From NCBI GenBank assembly GCA_022572485.1, contig JACZVU010000059.1, positions 1-13,962 of the forward strand: a stretch of DNA of 13,962 bases. Reading direction: 5' to 3'. The translations under genes and the position numbers were made by a program. The number at the start of each line of letters is the position of its first letter. Position 1 is the first letter of the stretch. Of the stretch, positions 6,266 to 13,501 are shown piece by piece. The notes under the pieces were generated by a model that was given only the letters and a program-made list of their open reading frames with translations, ran no database searches and had not been told where the DNA came from. The stretch is from Myxococcales bacterium (GTDB taxonomy: Bacteria; Myxococcota_A; UBA9160; SMWR01).

Positions 6266-7513
6266 CTAAACGTCTTTCAACGGCTGCACGCGCAGCCCGG
6301 CCAGCGTCAAACCCACAGCGAGGGTAAAGGCCCAGTTGTCTTGAGAAGCGACGACACCCGTCCAACCGATCACGATCATCAGGAATCGAAGATCGATGTA
6401 AATTCGAGACCAGGTTGCCAGTGTCGCGCGACCGGTCCACAGCCAGCGAACCGCAGGCCCCAACAACAGGAGGTCCAGCGGAAAGAAGAGCCACGCATTT
6501 TGATTGCCAGTCCAGAGCATCCCGGTCGAAAAGAGCGAAACCGGCAGCAGCGCGAGACCCAGCAAGCCGAAAAGCGCGGCAGTCGGGAGCAATACGAGCC
6601 CTGCCAACCGGGAAAGCCAGCGCACGCTGCCGCGGGTGCGCCAAGCCGTAACCCCGAAGAACAGACCCAGGGTGGCTCCGATCGCCACGATGATTTCACG
6701 ACCGATCCGAACACTGCCCCCGACCGCGGGCTCTGCTCTTCGTTGATGCAGCACCGTCTCGGAGGCCACCAACAGAGCCCCCTCACCCAATGCGGGATTT
6801 TCGGCGACAGCCAGAATGCCGCGCAATTGGCCGGGCAAGAAGCTCAGCTGCCAGGCGCCTACCCGATCTTCGCCGTGGGGTCCGGTAAAAAGGTCGTAGG
6901 CGATCAGCGCCCAAAGCCGCCCCGACCCCGCGACGAGAATATCGCCGCGATAGGTGCGCAAGACATCCATTCCATAGGCGGCCCGCTGGACAGCTCCGCC
7001 CGTCACATCATTGAGCAGATCTCGCAGACGCGTCGAACAGTTGTCGGCGGCATGGTCGTAGGCGTATTCGACGTTCTCAGGCAGGAGATTCCACTCGAGC
7101 CGCTCGACCAGGTAGGCGATCTGATCGTCGGTCAGGTTCAAGCGCTGGGTATCGATCTGGCGATCTCTGAGCACATAGCTCTCGAAACGAATCTGGGTGG
7201 AAGAACGGCGCAGCCAGAACTTCGCCTGCCCCATCGCCGCCTCTGCGATGAAGCCCGGCCGTTGAAAGTCGGCGACACCAAAGTCATAGATGTCGTCCAT
7301 ACCGGATTCTGCGTCGAACACGCGAAGTAGGATGTGGCCAAAGCGCGTATCGATCGCGTGATCGGGGCCAATCGTCACCAGCTCGACGACGGGCTGTGCC
7401 CCCCTCGCATCGGGTAGCGCGACCGTAGAGAGCAGCCCGGCCAAGATGAGCTCGAGAAGTCGCCTAGAGGGTCTCATCGCCCTGTTCCTCATTAAGACTC
7501 CGACGAAGGTCAT
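6266..7513 (-). CDS. DUF4105 (Lnb N-terminal-like) exported multi-pass membrane protein
   Basis: This 415-residue protein has three parts: a signal-like hydrophobic segment (about residues 19-37, ending PDARGAQ), a periplasmic DUF4105 domain (about 40-260), and five predicted hydrophobic segments near 273-290, 301-328, 341-359, 374-389 and 395-408. The domain shows RFGHILLRV (His60), IYDFGVADF and [17 protein letters not shown] (Cys159). The paired conserved His and Cys are reminiscent of papain/NlpC-like folds, but catalysis is an inference. The role is unknown; some relatives precede envelope or glycosidase modules. The start at 7513 is chosen because its ATG overlaps the TGA of the upstream gene (ATGA), implying translational coupling; ATGs at 7492 (GGAG five bases upstream) and 7477 are alternatives that would give a cleaner signal peptide. 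The ychF-like gene follows after 51 bases. Confidence 0.82.
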   Translation of the reverse strand: MTFVGVLMRNRAMRPSRRLLELILAGLLSTVALPDARGAQPVVELVTIGPDHAIDTRFGHILLRVFDAESGMDDIYDFGVADFQRPGFIAEAAMGQAKFWLRRSSTQIRFESYVLRDRQIDTQRLNLTDDQIAYLVERLEWNLLPENVEYAYDHAADNCSTRLRDLLNDVTGGAVQRAAYGMDVLRTYRGDILVAGSGRLWALIAYDLFTGPHGEDRVGAWQLSFLPGQLRGILAVAENPALGEGALLVASETVLHQRRAEPAVGGSVRIGREIIVAIGATLGLFFGVTAWRTRGSVRWLSRLAGLVLLPTAALFGLLGLALLPVSLFSTGMLWTGNQNAWLFFPLDLLLLGPAVRWLWTGRATLATWSRIYIDLRFLMIVIGWTGVVASQDNWAFTLAVGLTLAGLRVQPLKDV

Positions 7514-7761
7514 TCCTCGAGGAGCACGGTCTCTATGCCTCGGAACAGGATATCGTGATCGAGAAATCCGCTGCTGTAGATATTCCTGATCGCGAAGTCG
7601 GAGTCGACGAGAGATTCTTTGGCGATGGGGCGAATCACACCGAGTGGTCGTCCGCCCGCTGATTCGACGGCCCCGGCCAGCGCGGGAGCGAGCCACGCCA
7701 AGGCCACACACAGGAAACGCGTGGTAATTCGGCGAAGGGCAACAGCAGGCGATGCGGGCAT
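7510..7761 (-). CDS. Small exported protein of unknown function
   Basis: This 83-residue protein is not one I recognise. It starts MPASPAVALRRITTRF, followed by a hydrophobic core LCVALAWLAPALAGAVES that looks like a Sec signal peptide with cleavage after an Ala near residue 30. The mature part would be only about 50 residues and contains GRPLGVIRPIAKESLVDSDFA, IRNIYSSGFLDHDI and the acidic end VLLEE. It has no cysteine in the mature region and no second membrane segment. The ATG at 7761 has a GAGGGAG about 5 bases upstream. Its stop overlaps the DUF4105 start by four bases (ATGA), so it is probably the first gene of the operon and may act with DUF4105. The sequence is too constrained in frame and context to be a shadow ORF. 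Confidence 0.68.
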   Translation of the reverse strand: MPASPAVALRRITTRFLCVALAWLAPALAGAVESAGGRPLGVIRPIAKESLVDSDFAIRNIYSSGFLDHDILFRGIETVLLEE

Positions 7762-7816
7762 GGGCACTCCCTCGATAGCTCGGCGATCGTAACACCTTTG
7801 TGGGCACCACCGCCGC

Positions 7817-7835
7817 CCGCGGGAGCACCCCGCGG
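7817..7835. other. GC hairpin in the divergent promoter gap
   Basis: CCGCGGG at 7817-7823 pairs perfectly with 7829-7835 around a five-base loop. It lies in the 141-base gap between the divergently transcribed small exported protein and the HAD phosphatase. It could be an operator-like dyad or chance in GC-rich DNA. I could not identify a convincing sigma70 promoter on either side. Confidence 0.2.
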
Positions 7836-7902
7836 CGAGCACTTCAGATTCGGCCGCGCTGGACTTTCCACACGCGCGTCGGCACGGCACACTGCCTGTT
7901 CT

Positions 7903-8739
7903 GTGACCTACCGAATCCTTGCACTCGACATCGATGGAACGATTCTAGATCCGTATGGAAGCTTGCCCGTAGCGGTCCGGGATGCAGTTGCAGCCGCTCG
8001 GCGCCGCGGCCTCTGGGTCATCCTCTGCACGGGTCGACGCTTTCGGACCGCTCTTCCCTGGGCCCGAGAGCTCGAGCTCGAAGGCGCCATCATCGTCAAC
8101 AACGGCACCTTGGTGAAGGACATCCAATCCGGCGAAACACTGCGACACGCCTACCTCCCAATCGATGAGTACGCTCCGGTCATTTCGTTCGTACGCCACT
8201 GGGGGTCACCACTCGTCTACGTCGATACCTATCACGAGCACATCGACCTGGTCACAGAGCGCTGCTCGAAAACCCATGCCTATCAAAGCGAGTACCTGAG
8301 CGACAACACCGACTTCTTCCAGACCATCGACGACCTGCACGATCAACCTCGATCCGACGTGATCATGGTGAGCACGATGGCCGACAAGGAGACGCTCACA
8401 GCGATGTGTGAGGAAGCGCGCGCGGAATTTGGCGACCGGATCCGCACCCACACCCTGATCAACAAGAGCTATCGGGGATTGATCCTCGAACTCTTGTCGC
8501 CGATGTCGGGAAAGTGGTCCGCGCTCGAGGCGGTCGCCGCCGAGGCAAACGTCGCGCCAGACGAAATCATCGCCATTGGCGACGATACCAACGATATCGA
8601 GATGATCCGCCGCGCCGGGCTTGGGATCGCAATGGGAAACGCCTCTTCAGAAATCAAGCAAGCCGCTGATCGCGTGGTCCGCAGCAACGCCGAGGGCGGC
8701 GTTGTGGAAGCGATCGAAAAAGCGCTGCTGCTCATTTAG
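7903..8739 (+). CDS. Cof-type HAD-IIB family phosphatase
   Basis: This 278-residue protein carries all four haloacid dehalogenase motifs: motif I LDIDGT (Asp9 nucleophile and Asp11 acid/base), motif II ILCTGRR (Thr43), motif III Lys204 in SPMSGKWSAL, and motif IV GDDTNDIEMI (226-235) with the metal-binding aspartates. The insertion between motifs II and III (about 80-195) is the C2-type cap of Cof/YbiV/SupH-like phosphatases, which hydrolyse sugar phosphates, nucleotides or cofactors such as FMN and PLP. The exact substrate is not predictable. The start is the GTG at 7903, two residues before the family's first strand; no Shine-Dalgarno is visible, and the open frame upstream is Pro/Arg-rich and unlike the family. 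It is cytosolic. Two hairpins and a palindromic repeat follow the stop, before the convergent UbiA gene. Confidence 0.92.
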   Translation: MTYRILALDIDGTILDPYGSLPVAVRDAVAAARRRGLWVILCTGRRFRTALPWARELELEGAIIVNNGTLVKDIQSGETLRHAYLPIDEYAPVISFVRHWGSPLVYVDTYHEHIDLVTERCSKTHAYQSEYLSDNTDFFQTIDDLHDQPRSDVIMVSTMADKETLTAMCEEARAEFGDRIRTHTLINKSYRGLILELLSPMSGKWSALEAVAAEANVAPDEIIAIGDDTNDIEMIRRAGLGIAMGNASSEIKQAADRVVRSNAEGGVVEAIEKALLLI

Positions 8740-8742
8740 GAG

Positions 8743-8794
8743 CGCGATCCCAGAATGGGATCGCGTGACGCCGCAAGGGAAGCGAGAGCTTCCC
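8743..8794 (+). terminator. Twin hairpins after the HAD gene
   Basis: Immediately after the HAD stop, 8743-8752 pairs perfectly with 8756-8765 (10 bp, GAA loop), and 12 bases on, GGGAAGC at 8777-8783 pairs with 8788-8794 around a GAGA (GNRA-type) loop. Position and strength fit a transcript 3' end. No T-tract follows, so it may be a processing or stability structure or a bidirectional barrier rather than a textbook intrinsic terminator. Confidence 0.5.
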
Positions 8795-8797
8795 ACG

Positions 8798-8873
8798 CTA
8801 GAGAGTCCCGCAGAATACCGTGACACCAGTTTCCGACGAAGATCGGGTAACCGGATTCCGCGATCCTCGCTAG
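8798..8873 (+). repeat. CTAG-bounded palindromic repeat, copy 2
   Basis: This 76-base copy starts CTAGAGAG and ends with CTAG, matching copy 1 with a few substitutions and a one-base deletion next to the right-arm stem (GATCGGG-TAAC rather than GATCGGTGTAAC). That deletion weakens the inner ACACC/GGTGT stem, so this looks like a slightly decayed member. It lies 59 bases after the HAD stop, sense to that gene, and just past the twin hairpins. Confidence 0.88.
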
Positions 8874-8929
8874 CCGAGAGCACTCGGCTCAAAAAGACAC
8901 GACCCTCTGACAGGTTGGCTCTTTGCCCT

Positions 8930-9931
8930 CTACCCCAACCGCATCGGGAAGATCGCGTCCAAAAGCAACGCGAGAACGAAGAGCGCCCCCGCCACCCGCG
9001 CCAACGAGAAGACGGGCGCCACGTACCACAGCGGCCAGTAAGGGCACTTGGGAGGCGCGGACTCGGGGCGCGGCTGCGAATAGATCTTCAGCGCCCGCCA
9101 CAGATGGGGTGCGGCCGCGATCACGAGCAGGGTCCAGACGCCGACTCTCCCGACGAGAACCAGACAGATCACGAAGACGAAAAACAAGACCATGAGCTGC
9201 TGATTCAGGAACAGCGCGCGATCCAACCCCATGCGAACCGGAAGCGTCCGAATTCCGCGTTGGGAATCGATGTCGATCTTGTCGATGTGCTTCCCGATCA
9301 GGGCGGCCGTAACGAGCAACGCGTACGGCAGACTGGCCACCAGAACCCAGGGTTCGAGGCCGCCGGTCGTCGCAAAGTAGGTACCGCCAACCATCAATGG
9401 ACCCCAGACCAACGCCACGGCGGGTTCGCCGAGGCCGCGATCTTTCAGTTGAATGGGCGGCGCACCGTAGCCGACTCCGACGAAGAGCCCGAGCAACGCG
9501 AAAGCCGCCACGGGCCAGCCCTGAACTTCGGTGAGGTACAAAATGATTCCGAGAGCGAGCAGATTGACGAGCGCGATCGCAAAGATCAGGCCGGCCTTCG
9601 AGATCAAACCCGAGAGAATCGGGTGCGGGGCGTACTGGACGCGCCGGTACTCGTCCGGATCGATGCCCGTTTCGAGGTCGAGGTAATCGTTGATCATGTT
9701 GCTGGCGGCCTGGGCCAAGATCAGAGCGAACAGCGCTAGCGCGAAACACCCCCAACGGGCATTGGGGTTGCCCACCGCCAGCAGACCACCGATGGCCCCG
9801 GATGTCATCGTCAGAGGGAAGAGGCTGGCCCGCGCAATCAGCAGCCAGCGCGATACAGGATCCATCGCCCGCCCGGAAGAGAGGTTCTGGGTACGCAGAA
9901 TCTCTCCCCAGTTGCGGAGTTCTGATCTCAT
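8930..9931 (-). CDS. UbiA-family prenyltransferase (MenA-like)
   Basis: This 333-residue integral membrane protein belongs to the UbiA superfamily, which transfers a prenyl chain from a diphosphate to an aromatic or other acceptor. The first Asp-rich motif is NDYLDLETGID (residues 81-91) and the second is DKIDIDSQRGIRTLPVRMG (217-235), the two sites that bind Mg-prenyl diphosphate. About eight to nine hydrophobic segments are visible. NDYxD-x4-GxD resembles 1,4-dihydroxy-2-naphthoate prenyltransferase (MenA), but no other menaquinone gene is present, and archaeol-, heme- or chlorophyll-type acceptors cannot be excluded. The ATG at 9931 has an AAGGA about four bases upstream. The protein has a hydrophilic N-terminal tail of about 25 residues. 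It is convergent with the HAD gene, and the phosphatase gene lies upstream on the same strand. Confidence 0.9.
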   Translation of the reverse strand: MRSELRNWGEILRTQNLSSGRAMDPVSRWLLIARASLFPLTMTSGAIGGLLAVGNPNARWGCFALALFALILAQAASNMINDYLDLETGIDPDEYRRVQYAPHPILSGLISKAGLIFAIALVNLLALGIILYLTEVQGWPVAAFALLGLFVGVGYGAPPIQLKDRGLGEPAVALVWGPLMVGGTYFATTGGLEPWVLVASLPYALLVTAALIGKHIDKIDIDSQRGIRTLPVRMGLDRALFLNQQLMVLFFVFVICLVLVGRVGVWTLLVIAAAPHLWRALKIYSQPRPESAPPKCPYWPLWYVAPVFSLARVAGALFVLALLLDAIFPMRLG

Positions 9932-10013
9932 TGAATCCTTCTGTGGCGCTTCCCAGCAGGTGCGCCGCGCGCGGAGGGTTGCATCTCCAGCCTAGCTGAA
10001 TCAGTGGCCGGGT

Positions 10014-10090
10014 CTAGAGAGGATCGCGGAATAGGATTACAACGATCCTCGCCGGGAGCTGGTGTCACCGTATTTTGTGGCACTCTCTAG
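10014..10090 (-). repeat. CTAG-bounded palindromic repeat, copy 3 (inverted)
   Basis: This 77-base copy is in the opposite orientation to the others. Its minus-strand reading starts CTAGAGAG and ends CTCTCTAG and contains the TGACACC and GAGGATCG cores of the family, with more substitutions than other copies (for example GCCACAAAATAC for CCCGCAGAATAC). It begins 29 bases after the stop of the tyrosine phosphatase gene and is in that gene's sense direction, between it and the UbiA gene. Confidence 0.88.
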
Positions 10091-10119
10091 TTACCATCGA
10101 GGCAAGAACCCTCGAAGCG

Positions 10120-11226
10120 CTACTCGAGAAAATGATGCTCCAACTTCGCGCGCATTTCGGCATCCAACCCGAGAGCCTGCTCCAGATAGGCGTCGATTGA
10201 ACCGTAGCTGGACACCATCTCGTCTAGAGCCACCTGCAGATATTCCCGCCTCGCCTCGAGAAGTGGCAGCAGGTCTTTGGGATCGGTCCTGAAAAAGGAA
10301 TAGAGCGGAACCCAGCGAAGAACGAACCGGAAGGAATTCTGCTGATAGTAGTTGGTGAGCAGGTAATCCTCGAAAACGGTCTCTTCGGAAATGCCCAGTA
10401 CCAGCAACAGCAAAGCCGACGCAAATCCGGTCCTGTCTTTACCCGCTGTGCAGTGCATCACCGTGGGCAGATTCTCCTCTCGCGCCAGCCGCTGAAACAT
10501 CACGGCCCATTCCTCCGAATAGTCGGTCACGAATGCCCGGTAGGCGTCCCGCATCGTTCGCTCGACTCCGAGGGCTACCATGCCGCCAGTCCGGATCTTC
10601 ATCCGCAGTGCTTCGGGATCGACGCCTTCTGGATCCACCGGCAGATCGAGTATTTCGGGGGCGTCATCGATGGTGCGGTTCGGGTTGGCGATACGCTCGC
10701 GGTCCGAACGAAAATCACACACCAACTTGACGTCGAGCTGGGATAGATACTCGAGGTCTGAACGCGTCAGTTTTGACAGATCACTCGTCCGGTAGAGGCG
10801 ATCCCAGCGAACCGTCCGACCATCGTTCGTCTCGTAGCCACCAAGATCGCGAAAATTATCGCAGCACTCCAGTGGCAGACGCCGCTCGGCAGTGATGACA
10901 GCTGCGCCGCCCGACGCAGGAACGAGTTCAAAATAGAGCCTTCGACCTTCCCCGATATCGGGATCGTCGGCGCCCGTCAATACCACCGACTGACCGTTTA
11001 CCACCGCTAGTGGAATCGAACGGTTGATGAAGGACGGATCGACCCCCCGGTATATGGCCACTGCGCCGCTCGAAAAAGACGCTGGCCAGCGGATCCGAAT
11101 AGAAGATTCGTCGAGCCGATCCACGACCGGCCTCCGGATGGGCTGTTCCGGCACAAAAAAGGCCGGCTCCGCACACGCGATGAATGCAATCGCGATGGCG
11201 ACGAGAGTTGTGAGGCGAGTCAACAT
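10120..11226 (-). CDS. Lipoprotein-like tyrosine phosphatase (MptpB/Y_phosphatase3 type)
   Basis: This 368-residue protein has three parts. An N-terminal hydrophobic segment ends IAC at residues 16-18, a lipobox-like site with Cys18 followed by AEP. A beta-rich domain at about 30-120 has a fibronectin-III-like look (IRIRWPAS, VAIYRGVDPSF, YFELVPASGG). The phosphatase domain at about 120-368 contains NFRDLGGY (124-131) and the P-loop HCTAGKDRTGF, with Cys259 the nucleophile and Arg265 binding phosphate. The GKDRTG loop and NFRDLGG motif mark the MptpB-like family, whose members act on phosphotyrosine, and some on phosphoinositides. An outer-membrane or periplasmic location is an inference from the N-terminus. 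The ATG at 11226 was chosen because it starts the signal segment; a GTG at 11247 is in frame. The Shine-Dalgarno is weak (GAGAG). No kinase partner is nearby. Confidence 0.9.
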   Translation of the reverse strand: MLTRLTTLVAIAIAFIACAEPAFFVPEQPIRRPVVDRLDESSIRIRWPASFSSGAVAIYRGVDPSFINRSIPLAVVNGQSVVLTGADDPDIGEGRRLYFELVPASGGAAVITAERRLPLECCDNFRDLGGYETNDGRTVRWDRLYRTSDLSKLTRSDLEYLSQLDVKLVCDFRSDRERIANPNRTIDDAPEILDLPVDPEGVDPEALRMKIRTGGMVALGVERTMRDAYRAFVTDYSEEWAVMFQRLAREENLPTVMHCTAGKDRTGFASALLLLVLGISEETVFEDYLLTNYYQQNSFRFVLRWVPLYSFFRTDPKDLLPLLEARREYLQVALDEMVSSYGSIDAYLEQALGLDAEMRAKLEHHFLE

Positions 11227-11487
11227 CGATCTCTCGAGAGCAGGCACTCCACGAGGTTACTGTAGCGTCGCAAAGCCGCGATCGAGCTTTTCCGATCGGT
11301 GTGATTCAGCCGGCAATTCCTTCTCTGCCGCCTTGTACCCCGACCGGCTCCGAGGGATACGTCCGAGACGCGTCCTTCACGAATCGCTGGCAAAGACAAT
11401 TAAATTGCAGAGCGTTCGGCTGATGGATCGGGTTGCAGTACGTTTCCGCCAATTCACTCCGCATGCGACGCAAAAGGCTACCCCCAA

Positions 11488-12192
11488 ATGAGCTGGATCC
11501 GACTCACCCAGGGCTTCCTGATCGTTTCACTCGTACTCTCGCTACCCGTGGCCGCGCTGACCGTATTCGCGTTCGACGCCGATCGGGACTGGACCGGCGA
11601 CGCAGCCACGGTCGTTTTCCTGGGCGTGTTCGTGAGCCTCCTCTCCACGCCATGGTGGCCAGCCACGGGGCAACGCGGGCGGCCGCGTTTCGAAAGCCTA
11701 CAGGGCATGGTGATGATCTGGTTCGGGGTCACGTTCACGACCCACCTGACCTGGGAACTCGGTTGGGTCTTGCTCCGCAACCGCATCCTCGCTTCGCCAG
11801 ACGCAATCTGGGCCTATCCGTGGTGGGCCTATATCGACGGAGGCGACGCGCGCTACGCGAGCGACAACGCGCAGCTGATCACTTTGGAATCCCTGACGGC
11901 GATCGTGGGCGTGCTGGGGTTCAGTGCCCTCTGGCTCCGTTACCGGTCCAACGGACAGAACCCGATGGCAACGCTGATGCTGATGGCGACCGCTGTCGCC
12001 CATCTCTACGGCACCATCTTGTATTTTGGAAGCGAGGCTCTCGATGGTTTTCCCAACGTCGACACCACGAGTTTTGTCGATTACGTGCTGAAATTCTGGG
12101 CCCTCAACGGGATCTGGCTCGTCATGCCGTGGGCAGTGCTCTATTGGGGCAAGCGGACCCTCTACGAGCAAATCGCAAATCGGCACAGATGA
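11488..12192 (+). CDS. EBP family membrane protein (sterol delta8-delta7 isomerase-like)
   Basis: This 234-residue protein resembles the emopamil-binding protein (EXPERA) family, best known for eukaryotic sterol delta8-delta7 isomerase. About five hydrophobic segments are visible (9-29, 40-56, 72-97, 131-150, 162-181 and 199-219, one possibly re-entrant). Segments aligning by eye with human EBP are THLTWELGWV, YIDGGDARYASDNAQ, TLESLTAIVGVLG, HLYGTILYFGSEALDGF and LNGIWLVMP. The six residues reported as essential in human EBP fall at His86, Glu90, Glu134, Thr137, Asn207 and Trp210, with closely similar spacing. Isomerase activity is an inference: the substrate may be a bacterial sterol or another lipid. 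The ATG at 11488 has an AAAAGG about 9 bases upstream. The TGA overlaps the first unit of the tandem palindromic array. Confidence 0.82.
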   Translation: MSWIRLTQGFLIVSLVLSLPVAALTVFAFDADRDWTGDAATVVFLGVFVSLLSTPWWPATGQRGRPRFESLQGMVMIWFGVTFTTHLTWELGWVLLRNRILASPDAIWAYPWWAYIDGGDARYASDNAQLITLESLTAIVGVLGFSALWLRYRSNGQNPMATLMLMATAVAHLYGTILYFGSEALDGFPNVDTTSFVDYVLKFWALNGIWLVMPWAVLYWGKRTLYEQIANRHR

Positions 12193-12407
12193 GAGTCCCG
12201 CAGAATACGGTGACACCCGTTCCCGGCGAGGATCGGTGTAATCCTATTCCGAGATCCCTCTAGAGAGTCCCGCAGAATACCGTGACACCGGTTCCCGACG
12301 AGGATCGGTGTAATCCTATTCCGAGATCCCTCTAGAGAGTCCCGCAGAATACCGTGACACCGGCTCCCGACGAGGATCGGTGTAATCCTATTCCGAGATC
12401 CCTCTAG
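12188..12407 (+). repeat. Three tandem copies of the CTAG-bounded palindrome
   Basis: Three units start at 12188, 12260 and 12332, giving an exact 72-base period; neighbouring units share their CTAG (12260-12263 and 12332-12335), and the array ends in CTAG at 12404-12407. Units 2 and 3 differ at one base; unit 1 differs at a few, and its leading CTA is replaced by GAT, which supplies part of the TGA stop of the preceding gene. All three share a right end (GAGATCCCTCTAG) not found in the dispersed copies, indicating local tandem amplification rather than three separate insertions. Confidence 0.92.
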
Positions 12408-12493
12408 CCCCGCCCCAATGTCCGACTGGCTGTGGGCTCCCGGTACGGGTGTACACTATCTGCTTCGCAGATCTGCCAAGGAGCCCTTACGCC

Positions 12494-13501
12494 ATGCCGG
12501 AGAACAGGGACGCCGCGCACCGCTACAAGATGACGATCAAGATGTTTGGCGCAGAGGCCGAGCCCGCATTCGAGACACTCGAGCAGCAAGAAGCCGTCTG
12601 GGGCCGCGGCTGGGGGTGCGATAACGATGTCGGGCAACTCCGCGTCGTACTCATGCACCGACCCGGGCCGGAGATGGATGTGGTCGACCCCAGCAAGCGG
12701 ATCGAGAGCATCGGCAGCTTCGGCGATCTCAAGAAGGGCTGGTACTGGCAGAGCGATACGATTCCACCGGTCTCCGAAATGCAGGCGCAACACGACACCC
12801 TGGTGCAGGCGTTGCGCGATGAAGGCGTCGAAGTGGTTCTCCTGGAAGGCGTCTCCGGCGGCCGACTCAAGTCGTGCTACACGCGAGACCCCGCGTTCGC
12901 CGTCAAGGGGGGCGCCGTCATCAATCGAATGGGGCCGAAGATTCGACGAGGCGAGGAATTGGTGGTGACCCGCATGCTGGCACGACTCGGCATGCCAATT
13001 CTTCGCACGATCCACGGCAGCGGACTTTCTGAGGGGGGCAGTTTCGCGTGGCTCAATTCCAAAACAGCAGTCATCGGCCGCACGATCCGGGTGAACAATG
13101 AAGGCGCGCGGCAGATCGAAGAGGTTCTCCGCGCCCAGGGAGTCGAACTCATCCAAATCGACATGTGTGGTTACGACATCCATATCGATGGAGCCTTCGT
13201 GATGATCGACCTCGACACGGCCCTGGTCCGTGCAGAAGCGCTCCCCTATTGGTTTCTCGACAAGCTGAAGGAGTTGAAGATTCGCACCGTCGAGATGAAC
13301 CCCGACGACGACCGCTGGATCATCAACTGTCTCGCGGTGAGACCGGGACGGCTGCTCATGCCGCCTGGCATTTCGAACCGCACCCTGGATCAGCTCGCCA
13401 AGTGGAACATTGAAATCGTAACGATTCCCTACGACAAGATGGCGCTCAACGGCGGCGGTATCCACTGTTCGACCTGCCCGTTGATCCGGGATTCGATCTA
13501 G
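12494..13501 (+). CDS. Arginine deiminase/DDAH superfamily (amidinotransferase fold) enzyme
   Basis: This 335-residue protein has the guanidino-group-modifying fold shared by arginine deiminase, dimethylarginine dimethylaminohydrolase and amidinotransferases. Visible catalytic elements are Asp132 in YTRDPAF, Glu180 in LSEGGSF, His230 and Asp232 in DIHIDGAF, and the nucleophile Cys325 in NGGGIHCSTCPL near the C-terminus. The usual EGGD is EGGS here (Ser183), which may alter substrate recognition. The likely reaction is hydrolysis or transfer of an amidino or substituted guanidino group from an arginine-like substrate; citrulline formation from arginine or methylarginine is possible but not proven. 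It is cytosolic, with no signal peptide. The ATG at 12494 has an AAGGAG about 10 bases upstream; an ATG at 12527 is less well supported. It starts 86 bases after the tandem repeat array and has no carbamoyltransferase or antiporter partner in view. Confidence 0.85.
   Translation: MPENRDAAHRYKMTIKMFGAEAEPAFETLEQQEAVWGRGWGCDNDVGQLRVVLMHRPGPEMDVVDPSKRIESIGSFGDLKKGWYWQSDTIPPVSEMQAQHDTLVQALRDEGVEVVLLEGVSGGRLKSCYTRDPAFAVKGGAVINRMGPKIRRGEELVVTRMLARLGMPILRTIHGSGLSEGGSFAWLNSKTAVIGRTIRVNNEGARQIEEVLRAQGVELIQIDMCGYDIHIDGAFVMIDLDTALVRAEALPYWFLDKLKELKIRTVEMNPDDDRWIINCLAVRPGRLLMPPGISNRTLDQLAKWNIEIVTIPYDKMALNGGGIHCSTCPLIRDSI

Noticed and set aside
5753..7330. 525-codon plus-strand frame opposite ychF and DUF4105
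   Set aside because: Its composition (Arg, Gln, His-rich, no hydrophobic core) is that of an antisense shadow of two genes with clear motifs on the minus strand.
8621..9739. 372-codon plus-strand frame over the HAD end and UbiA gene
   Set aside because: It overlaps the HAD C-terminus in another frame and is antisense to UbiA; charged low-complexity sequence with no domain.
12188..12407. CRISPR array
   Set aside because: The three units are contiguous 72-base palindromes sharing CTAG; there are no unique spacers and no cas genes.
12420..12493. Sigma70-like promoter ahead of the arginine-deiminase-like gene (TACACT near 12452)
   Set aside because: The -10-like hexamer has no convincing -35 at proper spacing, so the call would be a guess.
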